NCBI GenBank assembly: GCA_965116115.1
Contig: OZ220486.1
Location: 3,968,001 to 4,032,000, forward strand
Direction of reading: 5' to 3'
DNA: 64,000 bases
Source: JAPOXR01 sp965116115
Lineage (GTDB): Bacteria; Pseudomonadota; Alphaproteobacteria; Rhodobacterales; Rhodobacteraceae
Every line of letters starts with the position of its first letter. The first letter of the stretch is position 1. This document shows, in pieces, positions 44,003 to 52,763 of the stretch. A program made the translations under genes and the position numbers. The notes under the pieces were generated by a model that was given only the letters and a program-made list of their open reading frames with translations, had not been told where the DNA came from and ran no database searches.

Positions 44003-45264
44003 TGATAAGAAAGCACAAAGAAATAGTGCTGCCGGCTCTCCGTGGTGTCATGGGCGATTGGGTCTTTTATTCATGCCTTATGGACGTGGCTGAACTGAGT
44101 TCGCGCGTCAACTACGCGGAGCAAATTCACAAGAACGAAGCGCTTTCGGACATGATTCAACGGCATCTGAAGAAAGGCCGGGCTGCACAGATTGCGGATT
44201 ATCTCAAGAGACAGCCCGAGCGCTTCTTTAATTCCCTTGTCGTCGCTACGTACGGCGGCCAACCGAGTTGGTACGCCCTTTCGGATGTTCGTAGCAAGAC
44301 TGCCCGTGAAGAGCTGAAGAACCTGACCGAGGATACGGTTTCCTCCGTCGGATTTCTGACGCTCACGGGGCAGGAGAAGCTTTTTGCGCTCGACGGCCAG
44401 CATCGTCTGGCTGGCATCAAAAAGGCTGTGAAAGACGGTCTGGACAACGACCCCTATGATGAACTCTCCGTCATATTCGTCGGACATAAAGACACCGAAG
44501 GAGGGTTAGAGCGCACACGCCGGTTGTTCACGACATTGAACAAAACGGCACGCCCCGTTTCTAAAGGAGAAATCATCGCCCTCGATGAGGACGATGTGAT
44601 GGCCATTTGCGTAAGGCGACTCATTGAACAAACCGAACTTTTCATTGGTAACAGGGTCGCTTTCGTTGCCAACAACAATATGCCGACCACGAATACGACC
44701 GGCCTGACCACAATTGCCAATCTCTACGATATCCTGACAATATTGTTCACCAGCGCTCAATCCGATCTGAAAAATCAGAAGGCCGATTTGCAGCGAGTAC
44801 GCCCGGATGATGAGACTTTGGATAAGTATTTCAAGTTTGCAGAAACATACTTCCTTCAACTCCGGAGGAATTTCAAAGCTCTCGATGAGTTTTTCAGCGC
44901 GGAAAACACCGAGCCGGTGATTAAGAAGTATCGCGGCAGCCACGGAGGTCATGTGCTCTATCGTCCTATCGGATTGGAGATCATGACTCGCGTGATCGCG
45001 CGATTTACAAAGGACATGAGTCTTGATCAGGCCGCCAAACTAGCGGCCAAGCTACCTAATAGCCTAAATGAAGAGCCGTTTCAGTGGCTAATGTGGGAGC
45101 CGGTCAAGAAGATCATGATTAATGGCCATAAGGTGACGATACGTGAAGTGCTGTTATACATGGTCAAGAAGAACGCAAAGAACTACTCTGAAGCGACATT
45201 GCTGGAAAGATATCAAAGAGAAAGCGGCAATGATACGGCGGAATTACCGGAAAAAATCAGATGA
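44002..45264 (+). CDS. DGQHR-domain protein, DndB-like
   Basis: This 420-residue protein carries the DGQHR motif in EKLFALDGQHRLAGIKKAV (about 127-145), then FTTLNKTARPVSKGEIIAL and AFVANNNMPTTNTTGLTTIA, all usual for the DGQHR/DndB family. DndB is a regulator in DNA phosphorothioation, and relatives occur in several DNA-modification and defence clusters. No dnd or dpd modification gene is next to it here. ATG 44002 overlaps the stop of the GIY-YIG gene; the helicase follows after 89 bases. GC is lower than in the transfer genes. Confidence 0.82.
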   Translation: MIRKHKEIVLPALRGVMGDWVFYSCLMDVAELSSRVNYAEQIHKNEALSDMIQRHLKKGRAAQIADYLKRQPERFFNSLVVATYGGQPSWYALSDVRSKTAREELKNLTEDTVSSVGFLTLTGQEKLFALDGQHRLAGIKKAVKDGLDNDPYDELSVIFVGHKDTEGGLERTRRLFTTLNKTARPVSKGEIIALDEDDVMAICVRRLIEQTELFIGNRVAFVANNNMPTTNTTGLTTIANLYDILTILFTSAQSDLKNQKADLQRVRPDDETLDKYFKFAETYFLQLRRNFKALDEFFSAENTEPVIKKYRGSHGGHVLYRPIGLEIMTRVIARFTKDMSLDQAAKLAAKLPNSLNEEPFQWLMWEPVKKIMINGHKVTIREVLLYMVKKNAKNYSEATLLERYQRESGNDTAELPEKIR

Positions 45265-45353
45265 AACCGTAGCCCGCACTCGGGTGGGCCAGAATGCAGT
45301 CGAACGACATTAGCAGGAAGGACAAGGCGTGTCGCAACCGCCGTGAATGAAGC

Positions 45354-47012
45354 ATGACCAGATTGACCGATACGCCGGACACCGCACCGGGCATGGCCCT
45401 TCAAACCCTGCTGGGAAACGCCAAGACATCGGCGTTGCGAAATGTGATCGGTTCGTCGATTGTGGATACGCTTCAGGGGCTCGACCCCAAGCTGGATTCC
45501 GGCGCCCGGCTCGGGGAACTCGCTATTAGCTTGGTCGAACCTTCCGAGGCGTTGCGCGACCCGGAGATGCGCGACCGCATCATACGCATGCTGCCATTGC
45601 CCAAGGCGCGCGAGCTCGGCGGGCGTCTCGGAGCGAAAGACGGGCGCACGCTCTACGATGATCTCTGCGCCGCCGTCGCAGACCCTGCTGCGTTGCCTGC
45701 GCTGTACTCATTCTTCGGCGTGGTTCGAGATGTTCGTGCACCGTCAGATTCGGTCCCGGCTGGCAAGAAGGCAGTTGCCGGGTACCCGCTGTTCGACCAC
45801 CAGCGCGCCGTTGCGGATCGCGTAGAGGATTGTCTTGCCAATACGCCGCGCAAGGTGGTGCTTCACATGCCCACTGGTGCTGGCAAGACCCGCACCGCCA
45901 TGCACGTCATTGCATCGCATCTCCGGCACAACGAACCCACGGTGGTGTGCTGGCTGGCGCAGAATGCCGAGATTCTGGACCAAGCCGCCGACGAGTTCGA
46001 GAATGCCTGGCGGTTTTTGGGTAACCGGGAAACGGAGCTCGTGCGCTTCTGGGGTCACAGGAAGCCGGATATATTGGACATACAGGATGGTGTAATCGTT
46101 TCCGGTTTGGCCAAATTGTCCGCCCTCGACAACCGCGACCCGGCAACCTTGCTCCGCCTGGCCGACCGCGTCTCATTGACGATCATCGACGAGGCCCATC
46201 AGGCGATTGCGCCGACCTACTCGGCGATCCTCACTGCTCTCTACAGCAAACGGCCTAGCAACGCTTTGTTGGGGCTTACCGCGACACCAGGGCGAAGCTG
46301 GTCGGATATCGGCGAGGATCGTAAGCTTTCGGACTATTTCGACAGCCGGAAAGTCACTCTGGAGGTTGAAGGTTACAACGATCCAGTTACTTTCCTGATA
46401 GACCAGAAATATCTTGCGCGACCGATCTTCCACACACTGAATTCCGATACAGGTCTCAAACTGAGCGAGAATGATGTCAAGGTCCTCTCGACCGCCATCG
46501 ACGTGCCAGAACAGGTTCTGGAACGTCTCGGCACGGACACGCAACGCAATCTGAAAATCCTCTCCGCCATCGAAAACCTGATGACCCGGCACCAGCGCGT
46601 CATCGTGTTCGCGCCTTCTGTCGAGAACGCACGCATGCTTACAGCGATCTTGTCCATGCGCGGACACAAGGCATTCGTTGTGACTGGTCAAAGCAATACG
46701 GCAGAACGTGAAAGAATAATCAGGCGTTTTAAAAGTAAAGATAATCGTACTATGGTGGTTGTGAACTACGGTGTCCTGACCACCGGATTCGACGTGCCCG
46801 CGACAAGCGCTGCGGTCATTGCGCGCCCGACACGGTCGCTTGTTCTTTACAGCCAGATGGTTGGCAGGGCGACGCGCGGCTCGCGGGCCGGTGGAAATGA
46901 CGAGGCCGAGATTGTAACGGTTGTCGATCCGCACCTGCCCGGCTTTGGCAGCATTGCCGACGCATTCAAAAACTGGGAGGACGTTTGGGATGAGCCTGAC
47001 AGAAACTGCTGA
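45354..47012 (+). CDS. SF2 DEAD/DEAH-box helicase
   Basis: This 552-residue helicase has a complete SF2 core. The Q-like region is YPLFDHQRAV, motif I MPTGAGKTRTAMHVI (about 165-180), motif II IIDEAHQAI, motif III LGLTATPGRSW, and C-lobe motifs VIVFAPSVENARML, VVVNYGVLTTGFDVP and YSQMVGRATRG. About 130 N-terminal residues are unassigned. It resembles helicase subunits of restriction-like systems that translocate on DNA. It overlaps the following GHKL ATPase gene by 23 bases, which points to tight co-expression. Confidence 0.88.
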   Translation: MTRLTDTPDTAPGMALQTLLGNAKTSALRNVIGSSIVDTLQGLDPKLDSGARLGELAISLVEPSEALRDPEMRDRIIRMLPLPKARELGGRLGAKDGRTLYDDLCAAVADPAALPALYSFFGVVRDVRAPSDSVPAGKKAVAGYPLFDHQRAVADRVEDCLANTPRKVVLHMPTGAGKTRTAMHVIASHLRHNEPTVVCWLAQNAEILDQAADEFENAWRFLGNRETELVRFWGHRKPDILDIQDGVIVSGLAKLSALDNRDPATLLRLADRVSLTIIDEAHQAIAPTYSAILTALYSKRPSNALLGLTATPGRSWSDIGEDRKLSDYFDSRKVTLEVEGYNDPVTFLIDQKYLARPIFHTLNSDTGLKLSENDVKVLSTAIDVPEQVLERLGTDTQRNLKILSAIENLMTRHQRVIVFAPSVENARMLTAILSMRGHKAFVVTGQSNTAERERIIRRFKSKDNRTMVVVNYGVLTTGFDVPATSAAVIARPTRSLVLYSQMVGRATRGSRAGGNDEAEIVTVVDPHLPGFGSIADAFKNWEDVWDEPDRNC

Positions 47013-48708
47013 GTTGCCGAAATTCGATGGAGAAATTATTCCGCCCGGACTGGCCGTGAAGGCCATGCGTGACAGCGGTTATAAGAACACCGCATACGCC
47101 CTCGCGGAACTGATCGACAATTCCTTTCAGGCGAATGCCAGTAATGTCGAGGTGATCTGTCTTGAGGCGCGCCGGCAGGTCAACGAACGCACCAGCCGCA
47201 GGATTCAGGAAATTGCCACTCTCGATAACGGCGACGGCATGACGCCGGAGACGCTGCGCCTCGCACTTCAATTCGGGAACGGCACGCATCTGACAGATCG
47301 GAAGGGTATCGGCCGTTTCGGTATGGGGTTGCCGAACTCGTCAATATCACAGTGCCGCCGGGTGGAAGTATGGACATGGCAGAACGGTCCCGACAACGCC
47401 ATGTATTCTTATCTCGATGTAGACGAGATCGAAGGACGGCGGCTGTGTGCGGTTCCGGCACCCGCGCATAAACCGTTGCCTAACGAATGGCGCGCCCGTT
47501 CCGATAACATTGAAACGACCGGCACCCTCGTTCTCTGGACGAAATTCGACGATCATCGCCTGAGCTGGCGCGGCGCGCGGGCAACGCTGGACCATATTGA
47601 ATCGCTTGTCGGACGCATGTACAGAAAATTCATCTACGACGGACGCTTGTCGATCCGGCTCTTGGCATTATTGCGTGAAGGCAACGACGAGTCGACCATC
47701 GACAAAGCGGTGCGCGTCAACGATCCCCTCTATCTGATGCCGGATTCCTTAACACCGGAACCGTTCAACATTGAGCCGATGTTTCAGCGTTGGGGCGAAA
47801 AAGACGAGGAGTTCTCCATCGACTACGAAGGCGCGACACACGATGTCGTGGTTCGCATGAGTTGGGCGCGAGAAAAGACCGTGCCGGAGGACAGGAGTGA
47901 CCGCGGATCGAAACTATACGGCAAACACGCCGCTAAAAATATCGGCTTGTCCATCGTCCGCGAGGGCCGTGAACTGGATCTTGACCCCGCATGGACTAAC
48001 AGCTACGACCCGACCGAACGCTGGTGGGGCGTCGAGGTCGAATTTCCCTCGACGCTGGACGAAGTGTTCGGCGTTACGAACTCCAAACAAAGCACGACGA
48101 TCTTCTCGCATATGGCCCAGTTTGACTGGAAGGCGGAGGCCGATTCCGGCGAGTCGCGATCAGAGTTTCAGGAACGCATACAGCGGGAAGGCGACCCACG
48201 CGCGATCCTGCTCCCTGTCGTGGATCACATACGTAACCAGATTCAGGAAGTGCGCAAGCGCCTGAAGAAACAGAATGTCGGACGCCGGACGAAAGAAGGC
48301 AGGCACGACGAGCCGGATGTTTCCGACCTGGCCACGACGAAATTTCGTGAACGCGCCGAAAAGGGTCACGAGATCAAATCGGACCGGGAAGAATTCACAG
48401 AACACGATCGAGATAGTCTCGAAAAAGACCTCACGGAGGACAAACACTACCGACAAGATGTCGCACATGAAATCGCCCAAGCGGCGTTTAAACGCAAACG
48501 AAAGGTCATTTTTATCGTAAAAGCGATGGAAGGCTACGCCTTCTTCAATGTCGAGCACAAACAGGGCGGAGTGACTGAAGTCGTTTTCAACAGCAATCAC
48601 CCCTTTTACGAACAGCTCATAGAATCCCTGCGCCCCCAGATCGGTGATGAAACCGACGCTGACCTAGGCTCTGTACCCAAAAAATTGACTTGCGAAGCTG
48701 GGTTATGA
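46990..48708 (+). CDS. GHKL (MutL/Hsp90-like) ATPase, truncated by a MITE
   Basis: The N-terminal GHKL fold is clear: N-box YALAELIDNSFQA with Glu and Asn, G1 ATLDNGDGMTPE and G2 KGIGRFGMGLPNSS. The middle holds helical segments and a charged coil (KRLKKQNVGRRTKEGRHDEP). GHKL ATPases of MORC/MutL-like type are known in prokaryotic restriction-type clusters beside helicases. The present frame gives 572 residues and ends GSVPKKLTCEAGL, which is MITE sequence. Removing the MITE and one CTA repeat joins ...DADL to KERIHSAADTLELLFAAW in frame and restores 612 residues. The truncated protein may keep ATPase activity. Confidence 0.82.
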   Translation: MSLTETAELPKFDGEIIPPGLAVKAMRDSGYKNTAYALAELIDNSFQANASNVEVICLEARRQVNERTSRRIQEIATLDNGDGMTPETLRLALQFGNGTHLTDRKGIGRFGMGLPNSSISQCRRVEVWTWQNGPDNAMYSYLDVDEIEGRRLCAVPAPAHKPLPNEWRARSDNIETTGTLVLWTKFDDHRLSWRGARATLDHIESLVGRMYRKFIYDGRLSIRLLALLREGNDESTIDKAVRVNDPLYLMPDSLTPEPFNIEPMFQRWGEKDEEFSIDYEGATHDVVVRMSWAREKTVPEDRSDRGSKLYGKHAAKNIGLSIVREGRELDLDPAWTNSYDPTERWWGVEVEFPSTLDEVFGVTNSKQSTTIFSHMAQFDWKAEADSGESRSEFQERIQREGDPRAILLPVVDHIRNQIQEVRKRLKKQNVGRRTKEGRHDEPDVSDLATTKFRERAEKGHEIKSDREEFTEHDRDSLEKDLTEDKHYRQDVAHEIAQAAFKRKRKVIFIVKAMEGYAFFNVEHKQGGVTEVVFNSNHPFYEQLIESLRPQIGDETDADLGSVPKKLTCEAGL

Positions 48709-48825
48709 CATGTGGCCGGGCATCCACACCTAAAGGGCAGCAAGGGATTTTAACATCATCTTGTTGCCGATTTCTTAGACGATACCAAGTATTGGTCAAG
48801 CCCTTCAATTTTTTGGGTACACAAC
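48667..48825 (-). mobile_element. 159-bp MITE related to the IS5 element
   Basis: The ends carry the perfect 17-bp inverted repeat TGTACCCAAAAAATTGA (48672-48688 and 48805-48821). The element is flanked by the 3-base duplication CTA (48664-48666 and 48826-48828), the same kind of target used by the IS5 copy at 11166. The outer GGTTGTGTACCCAAA of the IS5 tip matches the MITE tip. There is no gene inside. It is inserted in the GHKL ATPase gene. Confidence 0.82.
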
Positions 48826-48990
48826 CTAAAGGAACGGATACACTCGGCCGCTGACACGCTGGAGCTTCTGTTTGCTGCTTGGGCCCGCTACGAAATGGAA
48901 GAAGTGCGGCAAAAGAATCGATTATTCGAGATGCGGCAGGAGTGGGGAAAGATGGCACGTTTCTTTCTCACGGATGAGGACGACGACTAA
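48826..48990 (+). pseudogene. Displaced C-terminus of the GHKL ATPase
   Basis: In the same frame as the upstream ATPase, this piece encodes KERIHSAADTLELLFAAWAR and ends MARFFLTDEDDD before TAA at 48988. It has no start of its own and is the natural end of the ATPase, separated by the MITE. The PLD gene begins one base after its stop, confirming the original operon spacing. Confidence 0.78.
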
Positions 48991-48991
48991 A

Positions 48992-49126
48992 ATGAGAGTT
49001 GTCCGGTCCGGCGACGGCGTACTTGAGCTTGTAAGTGGCGCAAACGATCGGCTAATTTTGGCTGCCCCGTACATTAAGTCCCGGACCCTGCGCCGGTTGC
49101 TTGATGCCGTTCCCAAGACAGTTTCT
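48992..49126 (+). pseudogene. PLD-family nuclease, 5' part cut by IS256
   Basis: Forty-five codons from ATG 48992, MRVVRSGDGVLELVSGANDR to LLDAVPKTVS, end exactly at the IS256 insertion. LILAAPYIKSRTLRRLL is the typical first strand and helix of a PLD-like (NERD/PLDc_2) fold. The rest continues at 50570 in frame. Confidence 0.75.
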
Positions 49127-49175
49127 GGGGATGTCCCACTTGATGTTGAATTTGATATGGGCGGTGTTGCCTCTC

Positions 49176-49202
49176 CCCCGAGAATCAGCTCGGGGATTTT
49201 TT
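49176..49202 (+). terminator. Intrinsic terminator-like hairpin inside the IS256 left end
   Basis: CCCCGAG pairs with CTCGGGG around a six-base loop and is followed by ATTTTTT. Its place between the IS tip and the transposase start would block transcription coming from the defence operon into the transposase, a common self-restraint of insertion sequences. Confidence 0.65.
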
Positions 49203-49222
49203 GAAGAAAAGGAAGCAACACC

Positions 49223-50506
49223 ATGAAAACCGTTAGCACATTCCCCGGCGCCTCCGCCAGCGCTCCGAACATCAACGCGCTCGTCGAAGAGGCGTACGAA
49301 GACGTGACCGAGAGTTTCGAGAAATTCTGCCTGACGACGGGCATCGCGTATCTGCGGCAGATGATGGACGAGGACGCCGAACGGCTGGCCGGGAAACGTC
49401 ACAGTCATTCTCCCGACAAGCCGGGGCACCGCTGGGGACATACGCGTTCCCAGGTCGGGTTTCACGGCGGCAAGGTCGGCATCGACCGTCCGCGTCTCCG
49501 CTGCAAGGCTGCGGGCAAGGAGATGTCTCTGCCGAGCTGGGAAGAAATCTCCGCGGACGGTTATCTCGACCGATGGGCGGTGAACTTGATGACCGCGAAC
49601 GTAGCGACCCGCAAGTTCCGCCGGGCGGTGAGGATTCCGGAGGCCGGGGTTCCCTGCGGGGCGGGCTGCGGGCTGTCGAAATCGGCCGTGTCCCGCCGGT
49701 TCAAGGCGTTGACGCAGGCGAAGTTTGATGAATGGATGACTTCCGATCTGTCGGAGCTTGATCTCGTCGCGATTCAGATCGACGGGCTGCATATGAGCGA
49801 CCGCCTGCTGATGATCGGGGCCGTCGGCATTGACGCGTCGGGGCGTAAGCGCCCGCTGGGCGTCATCGAAGGCGCGACGGAGAACGCCGCGACCGTGCAG
49901 GCTCTGCTTGATGATCTGATCCGGCGCGGGCTTGATCCGAAGGGCTGTTATCTGTTCATCGTCGACGGAGCCAGGGCGCTCAGCAAGGCGATCCGGCGCA
50001 CTTTCGGCGCGGACATCCCTATTCAGCGCTGTCAGGTTCACAAGGGCCGCAACATCATCGACCGTCTCGCCGCGAAGCATCACGCCGGCGTGCGGCGGAC
50101 GCTCAGGCAGGCCTGGGAACTTGATGACGCCGACAAGGCCGAGCGGCTGATGCGCAGCCTGGCTCAGCGGTTCGAACAGGAGGCACCGGACGTCTCCCGG
50201 TCGATACTTGAGGGCCTGGACGAGGTCCTGACCGTCTCCCGGCTCGGCCTGCCGTTAGAGCTGCGGCGGTCGCTGGCGAGCACGAACATCATCGAATCGA
50301 TGAACAGCACGGTCCGGCAGGTCTGCCGCAACGTGAAGCGCTGGAGGAACGCCGGGATGGCTCTGCGGTGGACCGCCGCCGGCATGATGGAGGCCGAGAA
50401 GGGTTTCCGCCGCATCAAGGCGTACAGGCAGCTGCCCGTTCTCAAACAGGCTCTCATCGAACATCGTCAAAAGAATCGGCTTGACCGGCTCAAGGACGCC
50501 GCGTAG
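49223..50506 (+). CDS. IS256-family (mutator-type) transposase
   Basis: This 427-residue intact transposase has a zinc-finger-like or specificity N-terminal region (HRWGHTRSQVGFHGGKVGID). The DDE core has LVAIQIDGLHMSDRLLMIG (D), CYLFIVDGARALSKAIRRTF (D) and STNIIESMNSTVRQVCRNVK (E). The CxxH signature appears in IQRCQVHKGRNI. The start ATG follows a GGAAGCA ribosome site. It looks active. Confidence 0.94.
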   Translation: MKTVSTFPGASASAPNINALVEEAYEDVTESFEKFCLTTGIAYLRQMMDEDAERLAGKRHSHSPDKPGHRWGHTRSQVGFHGGKVGIDRPRLRCKAAGKEMSLPSWEEISADGYLDRWAVNLMTANVATRKFRRAVRIPEAGVPCGAGCGLSKSAVSRRFKALTQAKFDEWMTSDLSELDLVAIQIDGLHMSDRLLMIGAVGIDASGRKRPLGVIEGATENAATVQALLDDLIRRGLDPKGCYLFIVDGARALSKAIRRTFGADIPIQRCQVHKGRNIIDRLAAKHHAGVRRTLRQAWELDDADKAERLMRSLAQRFEQEAPDVSRSILEGLDEVLTVSRLGLPLELRRSLASTNIIESMNSTVRQVCRNVKRWRNAGMALRWTAAGMMEAEKGFRRIKAYRQLPVLKQALIEHRQKNRLDRLKDAA

Positions 50507-50569
50507 ATAATCGGCAGGCAGCATCGCTCATGCGGGTTTCAACATCAATCGGGACATCCCCCAGTTTCT

Positions 50570-51454
50570 GAATGCATCTGTATCACACGCTGGCTGCCGG
50601 AAGATATCGCGTCTGGCGCTTGCGACCTCAGAATCTTCGACGACGTGGCGCAGGTAAAAGGCGGGAGACTTCTTGTCCACCCGCACCTCCACGCCAAATA
50701 CTATTCGAACGGCCAGCAGTGTCTCGTCGGCTCCACCAACATCACCGCGCGCGGCCTCGGCTGGCACACACCGCCGAACGTGGAACTGCTCGTTGCACTG
50801 CCCGCTGAGTTTCCGGGACTTGCTATTTGGGAAAACGTACTGTTGAACTCGGCTGTTCCCACTACCGAAGAGTTGCGTGCGCGAATTCGTGCGGAGGCGG
50901 AGCAACTCGCTAAGACCGGGCCACGTAATCATGCGCCCGAAGTCGAAGGCCCAGTCGCGGAAGAACAGGAGGCATCGCTTTGGGTTCCACAATGCCCGGC
51001 TCCGGAGCGTCTCTGGGAAGTCTATCGTGGTCGCGGTGCGGACAGGATGGTTAGCAGCGCATTCGAGGCAGCGCAGGAAGACCTTGCCGCATTGTCTCCG
51101 CCGGCGGGGTTAACGCAGGAGTTGTTTACGGCTTACGTAGCCGGGATCCTTCGGCAAATGCCGCTGCTAAACGAAATCGATAGAGTGGCTGAAGAGGGAT
51201 TGACGGATACAAATGCGCACGCGTTTCTTGCTGCGCGGTTGAGTGGCGAGAACGACAAGGAACAGCTCTGGCGCGTGGTCAAACAGTGGCTTGTATTTTT
51301 CTTTCCGAACACGTACCGGCTAGAGACTGGTCAAGACGTACTAGTCAAGGGTAAAGTGCTGCCGCGACGCTGGCCGGTAGATGCGCCCGGCAAAGAACCT
51401 GACAAGTCGGATGGATGCGAATCTGACATGGCGATGCCGGGGTCGCTTGGCTGA
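50570..51454 (+). pseudogene. PLD-family nuclease, 3' part
   Basis: This continues the frame broken at 49126: ECICITRWLPEDIASG and then the HxK motif HPHLHAKYYSNGQQCLVGST with NIT, which is one PLD active-site half. Restoring the gene by removing the IS and one 8-base repeat gives 339 residues. A single HKD motif implies a dimeric enzyme. The C-terminal 190 residues are helical and unassigned. PLD-like nucleases are effectors in several defence systems (for example DISARM DrmC, Dpd and others). An internal ATG at 50645 could make a shorter product of uncertain value. Confidence 0.78.
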
Positions 51455-51673
51455 TCCCGGGAGGAACTCGTACGCCTCTACGCCGCCCTCGACGCGCAGA
51501 GCCGCAAGGGCAACCGGTAGCAGGCCGATATCGTCCGCCTCCTGCGGCTGACCGGCTGCCTCAGGGGCGAAATCAGGGGCCTGCGCTGGTCCGAGGTTCG
51601 CGAGGTCATGCTGACTCTCGCTGACAGCAAGACTGGGCCGAGGACGGTTCCGCTCGGCAGAAAGCGGGAATAG
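51455..51673 (+). pseudogene. Tyrosine integrase, catalytic-domain fragment
   Basis: This reads SREELVRLYAALDAQSRKGN, a TAG stop at 51518, then ADIVRLLRLTGCLRGEIRGL with RWSEV and ADSKTGPRTVPL. LTGCxRGEIxxLRW contains the first catalytic Arg of tyrosine recombinases. The rest of the catalytic domain is absent. It is of the same P4-like type as the N-terminal fragment at 38050, so the two may be pieces of one gene around the island. Confidence 0.75.
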
Positions 51674-51815
51674 AATCGTGTATAGCGAGTGTGGGACTTT
51701 GAAATGCCCGGATCGGTGCCATGTCGGCGGCGCGACTGGTCTGGCTCCGGGCGATTCAGCCGCGATTTGCTGTTTTCAGAATTTCTCAGTACCTGATCAA
51801 CCAAACGATGAAATA

Positions 51816-52763
51816 CTACCGCGTCCCCGGCCTCGGCCCCAGAAAACGGTCGCCGTCATAGTGAATCAAATGATCCGGCGCATCGCAGAGCCAGACCTCA
51901 GTCTCCCAAGCAATGTTTTTCATATGCTTGCGGAACTCCGCAAAGTCCGGAAACGCGCTGACGAAGACCGCGCCCGCCGGACTCGATTCCAGCAATTTTT
52001 CCAAGTCAACCATGCGGCTCGGCGAAACCGGCCCGTGCGACGTCACCGCTTCAACGAGAAACAGCCACTCGCGGTTTTCATCGTATAGAACCACATCCGG
52101 GAGCTTATCGTGATCGGTGATCGGGATACCCAGACCTGCGAGACGCCGCTTGTCTACAAACATATCCTTCTTGGCGGTATCGCCCAAGTAAAGCAGAAAC
52201 GCGCCGGGAGCATAGCGCGGCGCGAAGCTTTCAACGACAGCGCGCTGCACTTCATTATGCCGGCCCGGCGAGAGCCGCAGACTTCGGCCATCGGGCAGCC
52301 TGACCGGAATCATGCTGCGGTCCCGATCGCGGGCGTAACGCTCCGCGAGCGTGCCTTCATCTTGACGGAAGCGGTCCGCCGCAGAGTCCCAGCGCCTCGT
52401 CCCGAAACACCGGATCGCGTCCAAGGCCGCTGCGCTGACGGCATAGTGCGCCTTGGGGCTGTTCGTGGGCAGGCCGGGTTCAAACGGATTGTAATCGGCG
52501 ATTCCCGCTTGTACGAACTGGTGCAGCACTTGACGCCGAAATGTCTCCCGGGTGTTCGGCGCATACTCGGTGCTGTAGTATTCTTCAAGATAATCCATGA
52601 TGCCTTTGGTGACGCTGCACCGCCGTCTCTCCGCCTTCGACCAGGCAGATTCCGGCGTCAAGCCGCAAAGGGCGATGAGCGTCAGGCCGGCCATCCGGTT
52701 GCGCTGAGCCGGCGGCAGGCCCAAGGATTCCAAGATGACCCTGGCTTCTTCAACGTCAGCCAT
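51816..52763 (-). CDS. BsuBI/PstI-family type II restriction endonuclease
   Basis: This 315-residue protein matches the BsuBI/PstI family, with an N-terminal helical domain (SLGLPPAQRNRMAGLTLIAL and TRETFRRQVLHQFVQAGIAD) and the C-terminal nuclease part FLLYLGDTAKKDMFVD, LPDVVLYDENREWLFLVEAV. Asp of LPDVVLYD and Glu of VEA fit the PD-(D/E)XK core. Family members cut CTGCAG, so that target is the first guess. The start overlaps the methyltransferase end by 8 bases, making a coupled restriction-modification pair. Confidence 0.9.
   Translation of the reverse strand: MADVEEARVILESLGLPPAQRNRMAGLTLIALCGLTPESAWSKAERRRCSVTKGIMDYLEEYYSTEYAPNTRETFRRQVLHQFVQAGIADYNPFEPGLPTNSPKAHYAVSAAALDAIRCFGTRRWDSAADRFRQDEGTLAERYARDRDRSMIPVRLPDGRSLRLSPGRHNEVQRAVVESFAPRYAPGAFLLYLGDTAKKDMFVDKRRLAGLGIPITDHDKLPDVVLYDENREWLFLVEAVTSHGPVSPSRMVDLEKLLESSPAGAVFVSAFPDFAEFRKHMKNIAWETEVWLCDAPDHLIHYDGDRFLGPRPGTR

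Larger units (their letters stand above)
49127..50561 (+). mobile_element. IS256-family insertion sequence
   Basis: This 1435-bp element is flanked by the exact 8-base duplication CAGTTTCT (49119-49126 and 50562-50569), normal for IS256. The inverted repeats start GGGGATGTCCCACTTGATGT on the left and, inward from the right, GGGGATGTCCCGATTGATGT. It contains one intact transposase. It splits the PLD gene. Confidence 0.92.

Noticed and set aside
44002..45264. Complete DNA phosphorothioation (dnd) or deazaguanine (dpd) system
   Set aside because: Only the DGQHR/DndB-like protein is present. No DndC/D/E, SspD or DpdA-type modification enzyme is visible nearby.
48617..48958. Short minus-strand frame with WYRLRNRQQDDVKIPCCPLG, also found at 41175
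   Set aside because: It falls inside the MITE and is shared only because the MITE is repeated; the element is too short and lacks a start, so it is not a gene.
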